Positions 21,673 through 34,349 of a stretch of 64,000 nt of DNA are shown here, one piece after another. The stretch comes from Nyssa sinensis. Lineage: Eukaryota; Streptophyta; Magnoliopsida; Cornales; Nyssaceae. The notes beneath the pieces were generated by a model. That model searched no databases. It had not been told where the DNA came from and worked only from the letters and a program-made list of their open reading frames with translations. The stretch spans positions 5,240,089 to 5,304,088 of the forward strand of contig CM018048.1 in assembly GCA_008638375.1 (NCBI GenBank), written 5' to 3'. Made by a program: the position numbers and the translations under genes. Numbering within the stretch: the first letter of the stretch is position 1; the number at the start of each line of letters is the position of its first letter.

Positions 21673-23539
21673 TTATACTGTAATGAAATATATATATATA
21701 TATATATCAGTTTAATTAAATAGTGGGCTCAATCAAAACGTGGAGATAGCCTACCCTAGCATTTTTCGATACTCTAGACTTAGTGGCAAAGTCTACTCTG
21801 ACAAATGAGATACCAAAAATTAAATACAATAAAAGTATAATTATAATAATGCCCTTAATATAGGATAAAATTACTATTTTACCCCTAGGCCTAAAAGTGG
21901 TGAAATGAAGGCCAACAAAAGTGTAAGAAGAATCTAACCCAATGTTTTTGGGCATTCCAGACTCAATGACAGAGTCCGATTTGTGAAATTAAATTCTAAA
22001 AAATATGAACGGACAAATTGAGATAATTCCAATTGTGTCTTAATGTATTAATTACGCTATCAACTGAACTTTGATAACTATGAAAATACCTATCTTAACA
22101 TTTTTGGGCATTCTGGACCCAATGATGGGATCCATTTTATGAAACGAAGTCCAAAAAATATAGACACATAAAATGTCATAATTACCACTATGCCCTTAGT
22201 GATCCAAAAACTAGTTAAATGTTAGAGATATCATATTCTGACTTTTTTGACATTCTAGACTCAACGGTGTAGTCTATTTTACCAAAAGAAGTATCGAAAA
22301 TGTGACACGTGAAAGTGTAAAATTATGAAAATGTCCCTAGGCTTAATGTAAGTCATATATATATGCAAATTAGGATCCGAAAAAGCCTAAATTAATTATA
22401 TTTGATATTCTGGACTTGACGATGACATCTTTTTAAGAAAAATAAGACCTGGTAACAAACTAAAAAATGACGAATACGTCCTTAAGACTTAATGAAGTTA
22501 CCAAAAGTGTATAGATGAAATTAAAAGGTCCACGTAAATGTTACAATAATCGAGTGGACTCACAAATGAAGTCCGAATACGTAAATTGTGTACGGAGTAA
22601 TATGGGACGTTAAAAGTATAAATTACCATTATGCCCTTGAAGGGCCAAATAAGCTATAAAGTGTCAAAAAACCTTAAATTGGGAATTTTGAGAATCTCTT
22701 AATCAATTAAATTAAGTTTAAAAGAACTTAAAATGCTGAATAAAGATGCTTGGAATTAGAATGAATACTAATTCAATATATAATGTATTTTTGATCCATA
22801 ATTATAGGTTCACCCAAATGATGGAAAAATGGAACAAGGCTATGCAATAACTACTATGGTACCAGTATGAGAATGCAATGCTAAGTACCCAATGTAAGTA
22901 AACTCGAACCCTAATGTGTGGATTTCTGCTCTACCAATGTGGCTTACTTGGATGACTGTCAATCCTTATTTCTTGAAATTGTGCATCAATAAATTGTTTT
23001 AAGTCCACAACCTATTGTTCACTGTGATTTCCATATAGTGGAATTTGTGATATGTTGAGATTCTATTGATTGTGGATATCTATGAGTCCTTGACTCTTTG
23101 GTTTTATCTTATCTTTGTGATCATTGTGATCCTTTCTGTTGTGGATATTTGTAACCTATATATATGTACATACCTTGTGGAATCCTTTGTCTGATGACGC
23201 TATATGTGATTACCTGGAGTTGTGCTGGTTATAACACCCGTTTTGTGATGCTGATGACCTATGGGTCAGTGCTTGAGAATGATACCCAACACATAGTCCT
23301 AATGAGGACATGATTTGATAAGAGCTCTTGGTGCTATTCAGGAAAAACCAGAGATGAGTGGTGAACCTAGATGAGTGCTGTTTGGGGGTAGCTAGGCCTT
23401 ATTTGTTGATAGTATCTATTTGACTCAATTTCTATATGTTTGATTCCACACTCTTTGTTAATTTGATAACGTAACCATTGGATGTGAAATACGCCCACGA
23501 GGCTTATCTTTGTATTTAATTGAACTCTTTCGACTTGGG

Positions 23540-24110
23540 CAGTTAAATGTGTTATGTTCATCTGTTTGACTCATATTTGTATGTCCATTTGACTCAATAT
23601 TCCATATGTTTGATTCCATACTATGACTCTTGATTTATTAAATTCAAATTCATATGACTATTTGACTTAAACTTTTATATCTATTTTGACTCAGATTTGT
23701 ATATATCCATTTGACTTAGTGTTCTATATGTTTGATATCGCACTATGACTATTGATCTATTAGATTCTGATTCTTATGACTATTTGACTCAAACTCTTAT
23801 ATCTATTTTGACTCAATTTTGTATATCCATTTGACTCAGTGTTCCATATATCTGATCTCACACTATGGTTGTTGATCTATTTGGCTCAAACTCTTCTATA
23901 TATTTGACCCATATTTGTATATTCATTTGACTCAATATTCCATATGTTTGATGTCGCACCATGATTGTTGACCTATTAGACTCAGATTCTTATATCTGCT
24001 TGACCCAGACTTTTATATCTATTTGACTTAGATTTGTATAATCATTTGACCCAGATCTGTATATCCATTTGACCCAAGATTCTATATGTATGATCCCACG
24101 CCATTTGTTG
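23540..24110. repeat. Minisatellite in solo LTR B
   Basis: Degenerate units built on 'tccatttgactcagtgttcc', 'atatgtttgat' and 'cacactatgactgttgatc' recur about every 90-130 bases, roughly five copies. LTR A has an unrelated-looking minisatellite in the corresponding late part. Confidence 0.75.
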
Positions 24111-24841
24111 ACTTGGTGATGTTCCCTTTGAATGATAAATACACTCATGAGACTTATCTTTGTATTCAATTGAATCCCTTGATTTGGGTAGCCAAATGAT
24201 TTGTGCTGATAGATTTGTGTTTATTGACCTGTTTAGTCACTGTTATCACATTTGTGAACTCCTTATAAAACTGTGTTACTCTAACCCGATGGCCGATTCT
24301 TTTAAGCTTGAAATCCTGTGATTACTCTCTTATTATACACTTTTTTTAACCTATGACAGGGTGAAGGATTTACTTTCTGAGCAAAGTTAGCTCACCCCAT
24401 AATTTAACAATTTTTCAGGTAACACAATATGGAAGAAAATTTAATGATGGTGACTAGTGGAGCTAGTGATATGCTTGTGAGAAACTTTGATAGTGTGTAG
24501 CTCTGAGCCTTCATTTGTATATATATATCTATATATATCCGATAAGGTTAATGTTAATATTAGATATTGTGACATAGTGACACTAGAAATGATATTAGAC
24601 CTAACTGGTCATTCACGATGATGGAAATTGTATTTGGAGATAATCTGATTGATGATTGTTAAAGTTCGATTTGTTATTAGATGAGTTACATATGTATAGC
24701 TTTCGCACTTGATACTTAAAAGAAATTTTTTTTTATCACTCTTTGGTGCAATTTATTTGATTTTGTACACCCTATCTGAGTGACAGTGTCGATCATCGGC
24801 CCTTAATCAAAATAAGGTGGGTTTTGGGTCGTAACAGACTA

Positions 24842-25700
24842 TATCTCTATCTTTTCTTATCTTGCAAAACCTGGGAAGTTTGGGGGAATGAGGTTAGCTA
24901 AATCACTAAGCTCAATGAGTAAACCTAGCCTTTATAATGGGTTTTCATAGTAAAGCATTTATATACACCATGGATAGTAGAGAGAACAAATATAACTTTT
25001 GAAATCATAGCAGTTTTATAACACATTTGAAAAGTTTGGAAACACATGTTTTATGAACTTACTTTTCACTTCAAATATAACTTACGTATCATAATTATAA
25101 GATTTCTGTGAAACTTAAAACATGTTTTAAACAGAGCTTTCATATCATGTATCATAATCATAACATCGTATCTCATATCACTTCATAACATAACATGCAC
25201 ATTAATACGAACAAGACATCATAACATAACCCAAGAACCCGCATCGACTTGGATTCCAAACTTGAAGTCCATAGATGACCTAACCACATATAGTGACAAC
25301 AGAAGAGATCTCTGACCACCTGTAGGTCTACCGGCCTAAGTCTCCCAACAAGGACATACATCAACGCTGGCATGTGTCCCCCTAATTAAGCTTCGTATAA
25401 TGGCATGTATGTAAAAACATAATTTTTTAGAACATTTCTATTCATGACTTTTTTAAACAGTTAGTACACATATCGTAAATCACATTTTTATAACGTAACA
25501 TAATACTTTTGCATAATAAAGAATATTGTTCATATTGTATAGAAGACAGTTGTATAAAATTTCATAATTCCAAAGATCCAAAATTACTCACAAAATTGTA
25601 GTTATAAAAACTGAGTGTAAAATAACTCATTTGTCAAAATGACTGGAATTCATAGAAACCGAGTATAAAACACCACCATTCTAGAGTTCTAATATTACTG
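24842..25700 (-). repeat. Antisense fragment of a chromovirus-type LTR
   Basis: Read on the minus strand, it carries the late-LTR phrases seen in the other copies: a 'gagcttagtgatttagctaacc' stretch like the 'ctgagcaaagttagctcacc' of LTR B, and the GCCGGTAGACCTACAGG and CTTGGGTTATG region that parallels 3230-3430. No clean ends are visible, so it is a truncated piece. Confidence 0.5.
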
Positions 25701-26344
25701 ACCTAGATCATCCCAATTTAATCCTCATGTTCATTTTTGCATAATAATACGTCCTACACATACATTGTCATATCATATCAATTTTTATGCCTATACTAAT
25801 TTCATGCTTTTATATTGTGAATGACTTAATCTAAGTCTTTGTGTCATTTTACTTCCATTAATTGGATGATTCTTACAATTGTCGTCTATTGAATTTAACA
25901 TAACTATCTTTATTCTTATAATCCTCATAGTGTATTGTTTATTCTTATAATCCTCATAGTGTATTGTTTATACTTGTATAATATTAGTATATTTAGATGA
26001 CTACTTTTCTCTAATGAAACCTTAAATCTTAGTTTAAACCTTGAAAAATATTAAGAATCATTTTTATAATTCTTACAAAGGAATTTTTTATAATTAATTA
26101 ACAGCCATCATACTAAAACATAAGTTTCAAAATTTATTTGACTTAAACAGATTACAAAATCACACTCAGTAAGTCAAAAAACATAAGAATATACTTTCTT
26201 GAACTTTTTATTGTTTATTTAGGACATATTAATTGTGAATAATTTACAAAAATATATTTTCAGAATTTATTTCATAAAAATAGATTGCATATTTGAATAA
26301 AGAGCCTTTAAAAATATCAAATTAGAATTTTTCAGAATTTTTGT
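25701..26344. other. A+T-rich DNA, no gene
   Basis: Contains a perfect short direct repeat (ttcttataatcctcatagtg, 25915-25963 region, two copies). Nothing else recognisable. Confidence 0.4.
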
Positions 26345-26690
26345 AACATATTAAGTACAACTCAACATAGCCTTATTCGAATTACTTGGGGTCGGTTACA
26401 TGAATTCTATCTCACCATTCTTTTCTATTTAAGGTCATTCCTTCCGTTAAACCACCAATTACCATATTTTTTTAACTACTTCTATTAAAGTTAGTTTTAG
26501 TCATCCTCGCCCCCTAACATGACCCTCAATATTAACCATATCGCTATTTCTTATTGGTACGTTTATTAGTCTTCATTGTACATAACCATACCACCTTAGT
26601 TGATGCTCTCTCATCTTATCTCCTATAGGTGCTAGTCATACCATCTCACGAATATGTTCATTCCTGATTCTATCGATCATTTCTTATCCG
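26345..26690 (-). mobile_element. RTE-type LINE, 5'-truncated tail
   Basis: The minus strand reads IDRIRNEHIRE, then LAPIGDKMREHQLRWYGYVQ. This is the well-known C-terminal phrase of plant RTE reverse transcriptase proteins (in intact copies APIE-KMRE-RLRWFGHV). It is followed by the typical tail ending in the 'cgaccccaagtaattcgaataaggct' type sequence. Several stops are present. Confidence 0.8.
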
Positions 26691-26865
26691 TAACATATTA
26701 AGTAGCTAAATAAAATTTAATAGCATCTTTGTTGTAATTTACTAAAATATGTATTGTAAATTTTAGAACTTAATTAACCCCAATGGATACTATATTTGAG
26801 CTCGCACCGTGGAAAATCCTTAGGGTGGTCCCTTCTTACAATTTGATTGGATATTAGTAACACAA

Positions 26866-26930
26866 TATACAACAAAAGGTTAATTTAACACCACTGTTTA
26901 TAAAAATTTATACATCGGTGTTAAAATTAT
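26866..26930. repeat. Imperfect palindrome
   Basis: TTAACACCACTGTTTATAAA is followed almost directly by its imperfect inverse AATTTATACATCGGTGTTAA. It recalls subterminal repeats of some DNA transposons, but no element ends are evident. Confidence 0.5.
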
Positions 26931-27015
26931 TTAATAAGGGTCGTCAGTATTGTAGTGGTTAATTGTTGTATAACACTCTTTGAGGTCTCGGGTTCGAACC
27001 TTATGAGCCTCGTAC
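26930..27015 (+). mobile_element. SINE-like tRNA-derived head
   Basis: A-box-like TAGTGGTTAATTG and B-box-like GGTCTCGGGTTCGAACC are about 40 bases apart. No clear body, poly-A or target duplication was found. Confidence 0.5.
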
Positions 27016-27522
27016 AAGCCATTCAAATTTTATTATATTATATTTATTTATTTATTTATTTTAAATTTAAATAATTAAATATATATTATATATATAAGTT
27101 TTCCCACAAACACCAAAGCTAGGTGGCTTTTGTTGTGTGTTTGCAAACATGCCCCCCCTCCCATTTTTTTTCTTTCCTTTTCCCTTTTCTACAAAAAGGA
27201 ATGGTTGTCTTCGCGACACTGGCTTTGGCTACGGTGGAAACTTGCTTTCTTCCACTATTTTCACCTATTTTTAAACCATAATATTTTGAAACGTGTATCT
27301 ATACATTATAAGATAAATTTTGCAAATTAAAACACATTATCAAAATTTACATCGACCGTAATCATGCGGATAACCATGTGATATTCCCCTCATTTTTCAA
27401 CCATTTTGCTTCATTTTTTACCCTATAGTTTCATTTTCTTGTGCACTTTAAGACCCAAGTGATAAAAATAAGTTTAGTAAATATTTTTTAAATACTCATT
27501 TACACACCCATTTTCTCCCTCT
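27016..27522. other. A+T-rich DNA before the LINE insertion site
   Basis: No coding evidence. A poly-T/C-rich patch at 27148-27190 and AT repeats at 27079-27094. This is the pre-insertion flank of the LINE. Confidence 0.4.
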
Positions 27523-27559
27523 AGATTTTCTTTTTGTGTAAATATTTTTTTTATGACCA

Positions 27560-28023
27560 AGCACAAAGCCAGGGCTAAACTCCACCCAAATGGGAAACAT
27601 CAAACTGTAAAATATTATAGAAAAGTGAAGAGAGTTCTTCCATCCAGAACAGACTACTGGAAACACCCCGAGCAAAATCCATAATCTCATGAGCCACTCA
27701 GTTTGCAGCACGACGAATATGGCCACAACTCAAGCGACGAATCGACCCATTTCATATTTAATTTCTTCAAAAATATTTTCAAGAACTAAAAGATCTGGAG
27801 AAGGAGCAGCCATAGCCGAAACGAGCGACAAACAATAACTTTCAACCATTAAGTCTTGAATACCCATATCTTTTACAAATAGAATACCATGCAACATTGT
27901 CATAGATTCCCCATACTCTGCTGAAGAAATGCAGCCAAGACTCTTTGCAAAACCACCAATAACATCACCTTTATAGTCTCTAATAACCCCCACCAATCCC
28001 ACCATCTTTCTCCCCCTAGGATC
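27560..28023 (-). pseudogene. LINE ORF2 C-terminal RNase H domain (RVT_3-like)
   Basis: The minus strand reads DPRGRKMVGLVGVIRDYKGD, then AEYGESMTMLHGILFVKDMG, the pattern of the plant LINE RNase H domain. In a second frame the domain ends with CGHIRRAAN-stop-VAHEIMDFARGV. The stop is TGA where CGA (Arg) would be expected. Its N-terminal side is fused in frame to an unrelated gag, and the first part of the domain (FKLNVD) resumes beyond 29473. Confidence 0.8.
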
Positions 28024-28866
28024 CAGGGCTTCGGTTAAGGTGTAGACTGTTTGCATCGCTACTCGATCCTGTATAGCCCAGCGCATCCCCCCAACAAACC
28101 TAGCAACTTGTTGCGCATCTATTTCCAACAGGTTATTACGTGACGATAACCTCTGGAATTCCTCTAGGTAGGTCTCCACTGTTCTACTCCCCTGCTTACA
28201 ATTCTGATATTGTTAAAATAGAATCTGCTCATAATTTGGAGGCAAATATCTAGAACGTAACAGTCGCCTCATCTTAGCCCATATCGGAACCATCCCCTTT
28301 CCTAGTCGCATCCGTGTAATTTGCAACTGCTCCCACCAAGCAGAAGCTCCCCCCAATAATCTGTATGCGACTAATTTCACCTTTTTATCTTCAGGAATAT
28401 CCATATAATAGAAGAATCTCTCGACTAATACCAACCAATCAAGAAACCCCTCGATCTGAAGTTGACCATTAAAACTGGGCATGTCCATCTTCATACGAAA
28501 GGTCTGTCGGTCCTGCTCCCCTTGGTAACCCCTCCGATTATTCTGGAATACGGCTTCAGCCTCTTCTTCATCCTCACTCAGATTATCCTCATAGGCTAGC
28601 TGCCTACATGGAATCTCTGGATGGCGTTCACGCACAACTTCAGCCCTCTCTCGGTAAGGTTAACGACCCATAGGATCGTCGCCCCTCTGATTATTCCCTG
28701 CCGTCAGTCTAGCAAGAGTCATTTGGATCTCACGCAACGCTTGCTGCGTTTCACGTTGAGCCTGTTGGGCCTCACGCTGGAAAATTCTGAATTCAGTCCT
28801 TGTAACCATATCTCCCTCACGGTCACCGCCGTCAAGGTTTTCGCCTTCGTTCCGTGCGTTCTCCAT
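28024..28866 (-). pseudogene. Gypsy gag (Retrotrans_gag), truncated and frameshifted
   Basis: The N-terminus is Gln/Arg-rich and helical (FQREAQQAQRETQQALREIQ). The capsid-like core reads KMDMPSFNGQLQIEGFLDWL, YRLLGGASAWWEQLQITR, then VETYLEEFQRLSSR. It is broken by stops at about 28657 and 28210. It ends at TVYTLTEAL where a normal gag would continue to a CCHC knuckle. The last open frame (complement 27730-28179) runs from gag straight into the LINE RNase H, giving a chimeric reading frame. Confidence 0.85.
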
Positions 28867-28898
28867 CTGAACAGGATTAAGCCTACTCTGATACCAAC

Positions 28899-29467
28899 TG
28901 ACGTAGCGGAAGCTTGTAAAGAAACAGGGTACCGCCTATCTCTTGGAGAATCGTCCGAATCCATGAACAAAAATAACACACCCGAATCCACGAGCACAGA
29001 GAATAAGATCTCGAAAATAAAATTCTTTATTATATGAAAGTTAACCTTACAATGAAAAGAAAAGCCTTTATATAGGCAACAAACCCTAATTCAACTAGGA
29101 CTAGGAAAGTAATAATTAAAATAAGGAAAAAGGCCAAAAAGTCCAAAAAATAGAAAAATTTCGAAAAAATAATAAATCAGAAGTCCTAAGCTTAAGCAGC
29201 AATCTGGTTAAAAATCAACTCCAAACGTCAACCGTAGCTATAATAAATCAAGCAGTACATTTTTTTACCAAAAGTAGTAAAAACGCATTTTTGCCTGCCA
29301 AAACGAAGGAATTCGCCCGAAAAATGGCATGCGTCATGGCAATGAGTATTGATCAGCACGTCGATTCCAAGTCGCCTACCAAATTTCACACAATTCCGAC
29401 CATTCTGGTGTCGCACGCAGTTCCGTGCTAGGAATTGAATTCTTTTGTTGTAACCCGTTCTACATCA
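28899..29467 (-). repeat. 5' LTR of the inserted gypsy fragment (569 bp)
   Basis: On the minus strand it begins TGATGTAGAACGGG and ends CCGCTACGTCA. It is followed by a primer site complementary to initiator tRNA-Met (TTGGTATCAGAG, 28887-28898). The ends form a short inverted repeat TGATGTAG / CTACGTCA. Confidence 0.85.
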
Positions 29468-29472
29468 GATCT

Positions 29473-32400
29473 AGCCGCAGTCAACATTTAATTTAAACCA
29501 ACCTTCAATGGGAGCCGACCATCTCAAGACTCTTGGAGGAGGCACCATGTTAGAGACATGAACCCCTATATGAAGTTGCGTATTTTGGTATTCTTATAAG
29601 TAATTTTTTTGCAAACTCAACAATGGTGGAATGATCTTTTCCCTCACCTTCATGAGGTACCACATTCCGAATGTTCCAAATCATCCACACCATATTTCCA
29701 CAATTTCTATGTCAAAAGAGCTACAAAGAAAGTCAAAGGGATGTCTAAAATTCAGAAAAGTTTGCTATTCTTCGAAAGGTAAAGAGGTTCTTTCCCACAC
29801 AAGCTCCACCCACTTACAGTAACGGAAAAGATGCACAGAGGTCTCGACTTTAATTATGCAAAAGCAACATAAAACATCCACTGAAATCGTGTGATCAGCT
29901 AACCTCGTTCGAGTAAGAAGAATATCCTTGCAAGCCCTCCAAATTAAAGTTTTAATCTTATTTGGAATACCCAAAGACCACAAAACTTTCTAAGTTCTAT
30001 TTGCAGCCCCTATATCTGAGCACTCGCCTTCATTTATGTTGTCTTTTCTAAGAAGTCACTGAACAACAATAGGATATGCACTCTTCACTGAGAAATCACC
30101 ATTTATTGTGTAGTGCCAAGTAATGCGATTTAGACAGCTTCTCAAGCTTAGAGGGATCTTACATATTTCCTCAACTTCGTTATGTAAAAACAGTGAGTGA
30201 ATCATCCCCTCATTCCACGTCATAGAAGTAGGATCAATTAAATCATTAACCTTTAGATTTTCCAAACCTTCGATACAAGGAGTTACAATCTTGAAAGAGG
30301 TAGGCTTAGGGATCCACCGTTCCCCCAAACTTTCACTATAGAACCACCCCCAACCCTCCATCTAGATCCTCCTTCCAATATTGGTTGAGCAACCAAAATG
30401 CTTCTTAATGTAAAAGAAGGACAAGATCCCAACTTAGCATCAATGAAGGAACCGTTCGGGAAATACTTAGCTTTATAGACTTTGTAAAAGAGAGAATCGG
30501 GGAATTAAAGAAGCCTCCACCCTTGTTTTGCAAGCAAAGCTAGGTTGAAAGCTTCCATATCCCGAAATCTTATGTCGCTTTCCCTTTTGTACTTGCACTA
30601 ATTATTCCACTTGAGCCAATGAAGCTTCCTTTCAAATCCTTTCAGACCCCATTAGAAATTTTGCACCATCTGATTGATAGCCTCACAGATAGCAAACTAA
30701 ATTTTGAAGCAGCTCATTATGTAACTTGGCAAGGCTTATGTTACAGCCCTTATCCAGACTTCACTTCCTGCTTTGGACAACAATTTCTCCCTCAATCCGT
30801 GGAGTTTCCTCTAAACACTTTCGCAAAACACATTGAAAGGTTACATTTTTTCGTGCCCAATTATAGTAGGAAGACCCAAATATTTATTATAAATACTACA
30901 AACTTCCACTTCAAAAATCTAACAAATCGCCTCTTACTTTGCCAACGGAACATTGAGGCTGAATGAAAGCACTGATTGTCAAATTTTATTTTCTGACTTA
31001 ACGCAGCACCATACACTGATATTATACGAGCTATTTTCAAAGCACAATTGGAAAAAGCATATGAGAAAAGCAAACTATCATCTACAAAAAATAAGTGAAA
31101 AATTTTTAGAGCATGCCTAGAGATGGCCATCCCTTGAATTTTGTTGTCAACCTTCGCATTCCTCAAAAGAGATGAGAAAGCCTCTGAACATAAAATCAAT
31201 AGATAAGAATAAAGGGGGTGCCTTTGTTGGAGAGCCCTTGAAGGCTTGATGCATCCTCGAGGATCACCATTAATAAGAATAGAGTAAGTGACAGAGGATA
31301 CACATTGCATAATTAGAGAAATCCATATGGATTTGAACCCCATTCGAAGCATAAGTTGCTTAAGAAAAACTCACTCCACAAGATCAAAAGCTTTACTCAT
31401 ATATAATTTAATAGCCAGATGCCATCTTTCCCCTGATTTTTTATGCTTAAGATAATGAACGGTTTAAAAAGAAACCAAAATGTTATTTGTGATTAGTCTC
31501 ACAGGAACAAAAGCACTTTGGAATTCTGCTATAATTTTAGGGAGAATGGACTTCAACCTATTAGCTCACACTTTTACAATGACCTTATGCACAGCATTAC
31601 ATAGGTTAATAGGTTGAAACTCAGTCATCTTCCATGGGTTTTTTGTTTTTGGGACAAGAACGATGTAAGTGTGGTTAATGCTAGAGACATTACTCACTTG
31701 CTTATTCAAAAAATCAAGAACCATAGTAGAAAGATCCACTCCCACAATATCCCAAAATTTTTGAAAAAATAAAAGGGACATACCATTAGGACTGGGAGCT
31801 TTTTGTAGGATGCATTTGAAAAATGGTACTGTGGACCTCTTTCGCTCGGAACTCCTGCATAAGAGAATTGTTCATTGCCTGAGTGACACGACCAGTCACT
31901 GGCTCTAAAACTTTTTAAGGGTTCTGTGGATTGCTTGAGCTAAACATTTCCTCAAAGTACTGAATAACAATTCTTTCAACATCCACCATTTCATCCTTCC
32001 AATTTTCCATGCTATCTTTAAGGCCTTCAAAAAAATTCCTTTGGTGTCTGTTAGAGGCTTTTGTATAGAAGAAAGTTATATTTCTGTCTCTATCTTTCAT
32101 TCATGAGACCCTTGATCTCTGTTTCCAAAGTAATTTTTCCCTTTCGAGTAACTCATTTATTTCCAGCTCACATTTCTTAATATCATTCACACTAAACTGA
32201 TCGCCTCGTAGATGGAGATTCCTCAAACGCTCTTTCTTGGCCTTGAACTGCTTTTGCATATGACCAAACTAAGTGTCATTCTAGCTCCTTAAGAAGTTTG
32301 ATATGTTCTGAATCCTATTTCTTATGCGTTTTATACTCACAGCAGAATCTTTTCCCCTCCACCCTGACTTAATAACATCCATGCACACATCCAGCATCCC

Positions 32401-33010
32401 TAAGCCATATCGACTTGAAGTGAAATCACTTTGTCTTTCTCCATTTCATGTTAGAACGTCTACTAGTTAGATGAACACAAATTGGAAAGTGGTCAGAGAC
32501 AAAGCTAATTGAATGAAACACTTTGGCTTTACAATATAGTTGACACCATAGAACATTAGCAACCGCGCGATCCAGCCGCTTTTTAACATTATTTGTTCCA
32601 TACCTTTTATTGCACTGAGTAAATTCCTGACCATTAAAACCAAGATCCTTAAAACCACAATCATCAAGCACACTATGGAAGGCCCTCATCTGGCTTTCAA
32701 CACGCCCTACAAACCCTGCCTTTTCCCTGCTACTTAGGATCTCATTAAAATCACCTAAACAAATCCATGGAATGTCCATTTGGATGTGAAGCCATTTGAG
32801 CAAATCCCATGAACAACTTTTGTGAGCAGTCTCTGGGTTTCCATAAAAACCAGTAAGTCGCCACTTCCTTTTTATATGATCCTTCATTACCACAGCGATA
32901 TGATATCTATAAAAATTGTGCAAAGTAATGTGAATATCATCCATCCAAAGTAGTCCCTAGCCACCCGAACGCCCATCACAATCTACAAACACACCATTTT
33001 TTAATCCCAT
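29473..33010 (-). pseudogene. L1 LINE ORF2: endonuclease, reverse transcriptase, zf-RVT (decayed)
   Basis: The endonuclease (APE-like) lies at 32426-33010: MKYVKRKMGL, then WICLGDFNEIL and FVSDHFPICVHL, where GDFNE and SDH are catalytic motifs. RT lies at about 30860-31780: YIVLVPKTKNP, QPINLCNAVHK, then FFVDDSLLF, the F-x-DD active site. The zf-RVT region is at 29765-30361 (WHYTINGDFSVKSAYPIV and IPNKIKTLIWRACKDIL). It continues at 29473-29560 to the start of RNase H, before the gypsy insertion. Multiple stops and frameshifts. Confidence 0.88.
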
Positions 33011-33054
33011 TTTCCTCTTTACATATTTCATTCTTGCGCTATTAAGCTTACGTC

Positions 33055-33272
33055 ATGTTTGGTACGGTAGAATAGGCATTCCAGGAATGCTTATTCTAAC
33101 TTTTTTATTCCTTATTCTTGTTCGGTATGATTGAGAATGCCTATTCCACGGAATGGGCATTCTATTAAAAACCATTTCAAGTATTCCTTTGGCATAGATG
33201 AGTAATCCTTATTCCATTCTACTTCTTATTTCATTTCATAGAATGACCATTTTATTCCTGCATACCAAACAT
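33055..33272. mobile_element. MITE in the LINE (about 218 bp)
   Basis: The ends ATGTTTGGTA and TACCAAACAT are inverted repeats, and the interior is full of 'gaatgcctattcc'-type words in both orientations. It lies between the coding parts of LINE ORF1 and ORF2. No clear target duplication, so the superfamily is not assigned. Confidence 0.65.
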
Positions 33273-33279
33273 AGATTTG

Positions 33280-34349
33280 GTTTCTGACAAAAATAAAATT
33301 TTGAAAACTTCTTCTCTCACCAATTGAGGGAGAGCTCAAATTGTCCAAGGCTTCCCAAGCCCACGGTCTAACCTAGGATTTTTATTGTCCCCGGCGGGAC
33401 TGCTCGATGGCAGGCTACGCCGATTGAACGTATTGGCCATCTCGAGAGAGAACAAACTCCTCATTACAAACTTTCTTTGTCACAAGTACAGTATCAGAAG
33501 ACTCCTATTCTTTTTTCTCCAATTTTTATTTTCCAGTAAGTTTTGGGCCTTCCACCAACCTTCAGTCACTTAGGCCTAACCTTGCAAGCCATTTCCATTT
33601 TCGGCCAGTTTGGTCCTGGTGGTTCAAGCCCAATATCAGTGCTTAGGGAATCTATTAGCATTCCTTTAGAACCCCAATTACCAAGCCCAATATCGAGTAA
33701 CATGATCCAAATAGCCACAATAGTAGTAAAAGTTTGGGAAACGCTCATACTTGAAGAACACCTAAAGCATCTCACTGTGCTCAGCATCTATATTCATCCC
33801 CCTTCGCAATGGCTTGAGAACATTAATCTTCACTCTAATTCATAAATATTTTTCCCAACCTTCTCCATCAGATTCAACTTCCACTTCCAGAGTTTCACCC
33901 AATTTATCTCCAATAATTTTCCCCATTTCTTATTCGTAGCACCCTAAGGTAGGTTAAAGACATGCACCTAGGACACTACAGAATCAAGCACTACTTTGGA
34001 TGGTTGTACACGCCTTTCGAATTCTTTTAAAATCAATTGGGGTTTATCAAAATGCCATAGCGCCAAATTTAGCACCCACAATCTATCTATTTTGCAATTA
34101 AATCAGAAAAGAAAGAGATTTTCCCCAATATCCGTTATACTCGTACTTGTGATAGGTTTCCAAACAGATTTCAAGGTTAATTTCATTGCCTCTATGTTAA
34201 ACGGTCGTCAAGTGAATAGTTTTTTGATCAAACAAGCTTCCCCAATAGCATTTGTTTCCTTCAATTCATCAGTGCTGACTTTTACCCCTTCTTTTTCTTC
34301 ATCAGTTAGCTTGAAGTCCTTCCATAAATCTGCCAAAGAGTCATCCATT
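33280..34349 (-). pseudogene. L1 LINE ORF1 (DUF4283-type RNA-binding protein), decayed
   Basis: The minus-strand start MDDSLADLWKDFKLTDEEKE is at 34349. After an in-frame stop (LFT-stop-RPFN), the DUF4283 pattern follows: LTLKSVWKP, DIGENLFLFQFNCKIDRLWV, then WHFDKPQLILKEF. Plant L1 ORF1 proteins carry this domain, often followed by a CCHC knuckle, and bind the element RNA. The 3' part is too degraded to follow. Confidence 0.75.

Larger units (their letters stand above)
19497..24836 (+). repeat. Solo LTR B of a related chromovirus (about 5.3 kb)
   Basis: It starts TGTAACATCCCGACCC and ends GGGTTTTGGGTCGTAACA, nearly the same end as LTR A. It shares landmarks with LTR A and the LTR at 990-3902: a (GA)n tract at 20366-20392, a GCCGGAGAAGG-type GC block (21120-21420), GGGATATCCTATCCC near 21511, and repeated 'cattcYRgactcaa' phrases from 21750 on. 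No gag or pol lies next to it. Flanking pentamers CTCTA and GACTA agree at only three positions, so the target duplication is doubtful. Confidence 0.8.
28024..29467 (-). mobile_element. Gypsy retrotransposon fragment inserted into the LINE: 5' LTR, primer site, partial gag
   Basis: From right to left: LTR 29467-28899, primer binding site, gag start at 28866, gag up to TLTEAL, then LINE sequence. The 3' LTR and pol are absent. Flanking sequences are GATCT (29468-29472) and GATCC (28019-28023), four of five identical, so a target duplication may survive although the 3' end is not a CA LTR terminus. Confidence 0.8.

Noticed and set aside
19497..24836. Two or more separate elements in place of one LTR
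   Set aside because: The start and end motifs and the order of internal landmarks match the other two LTRs, so one expanded LTR is simpler, although the target repeats are imperfect.
28621..29037. Plus-strand 138-codon open frame
   Set aside because: Shadow of the gypsy gag and LTR that read on the minus strand.
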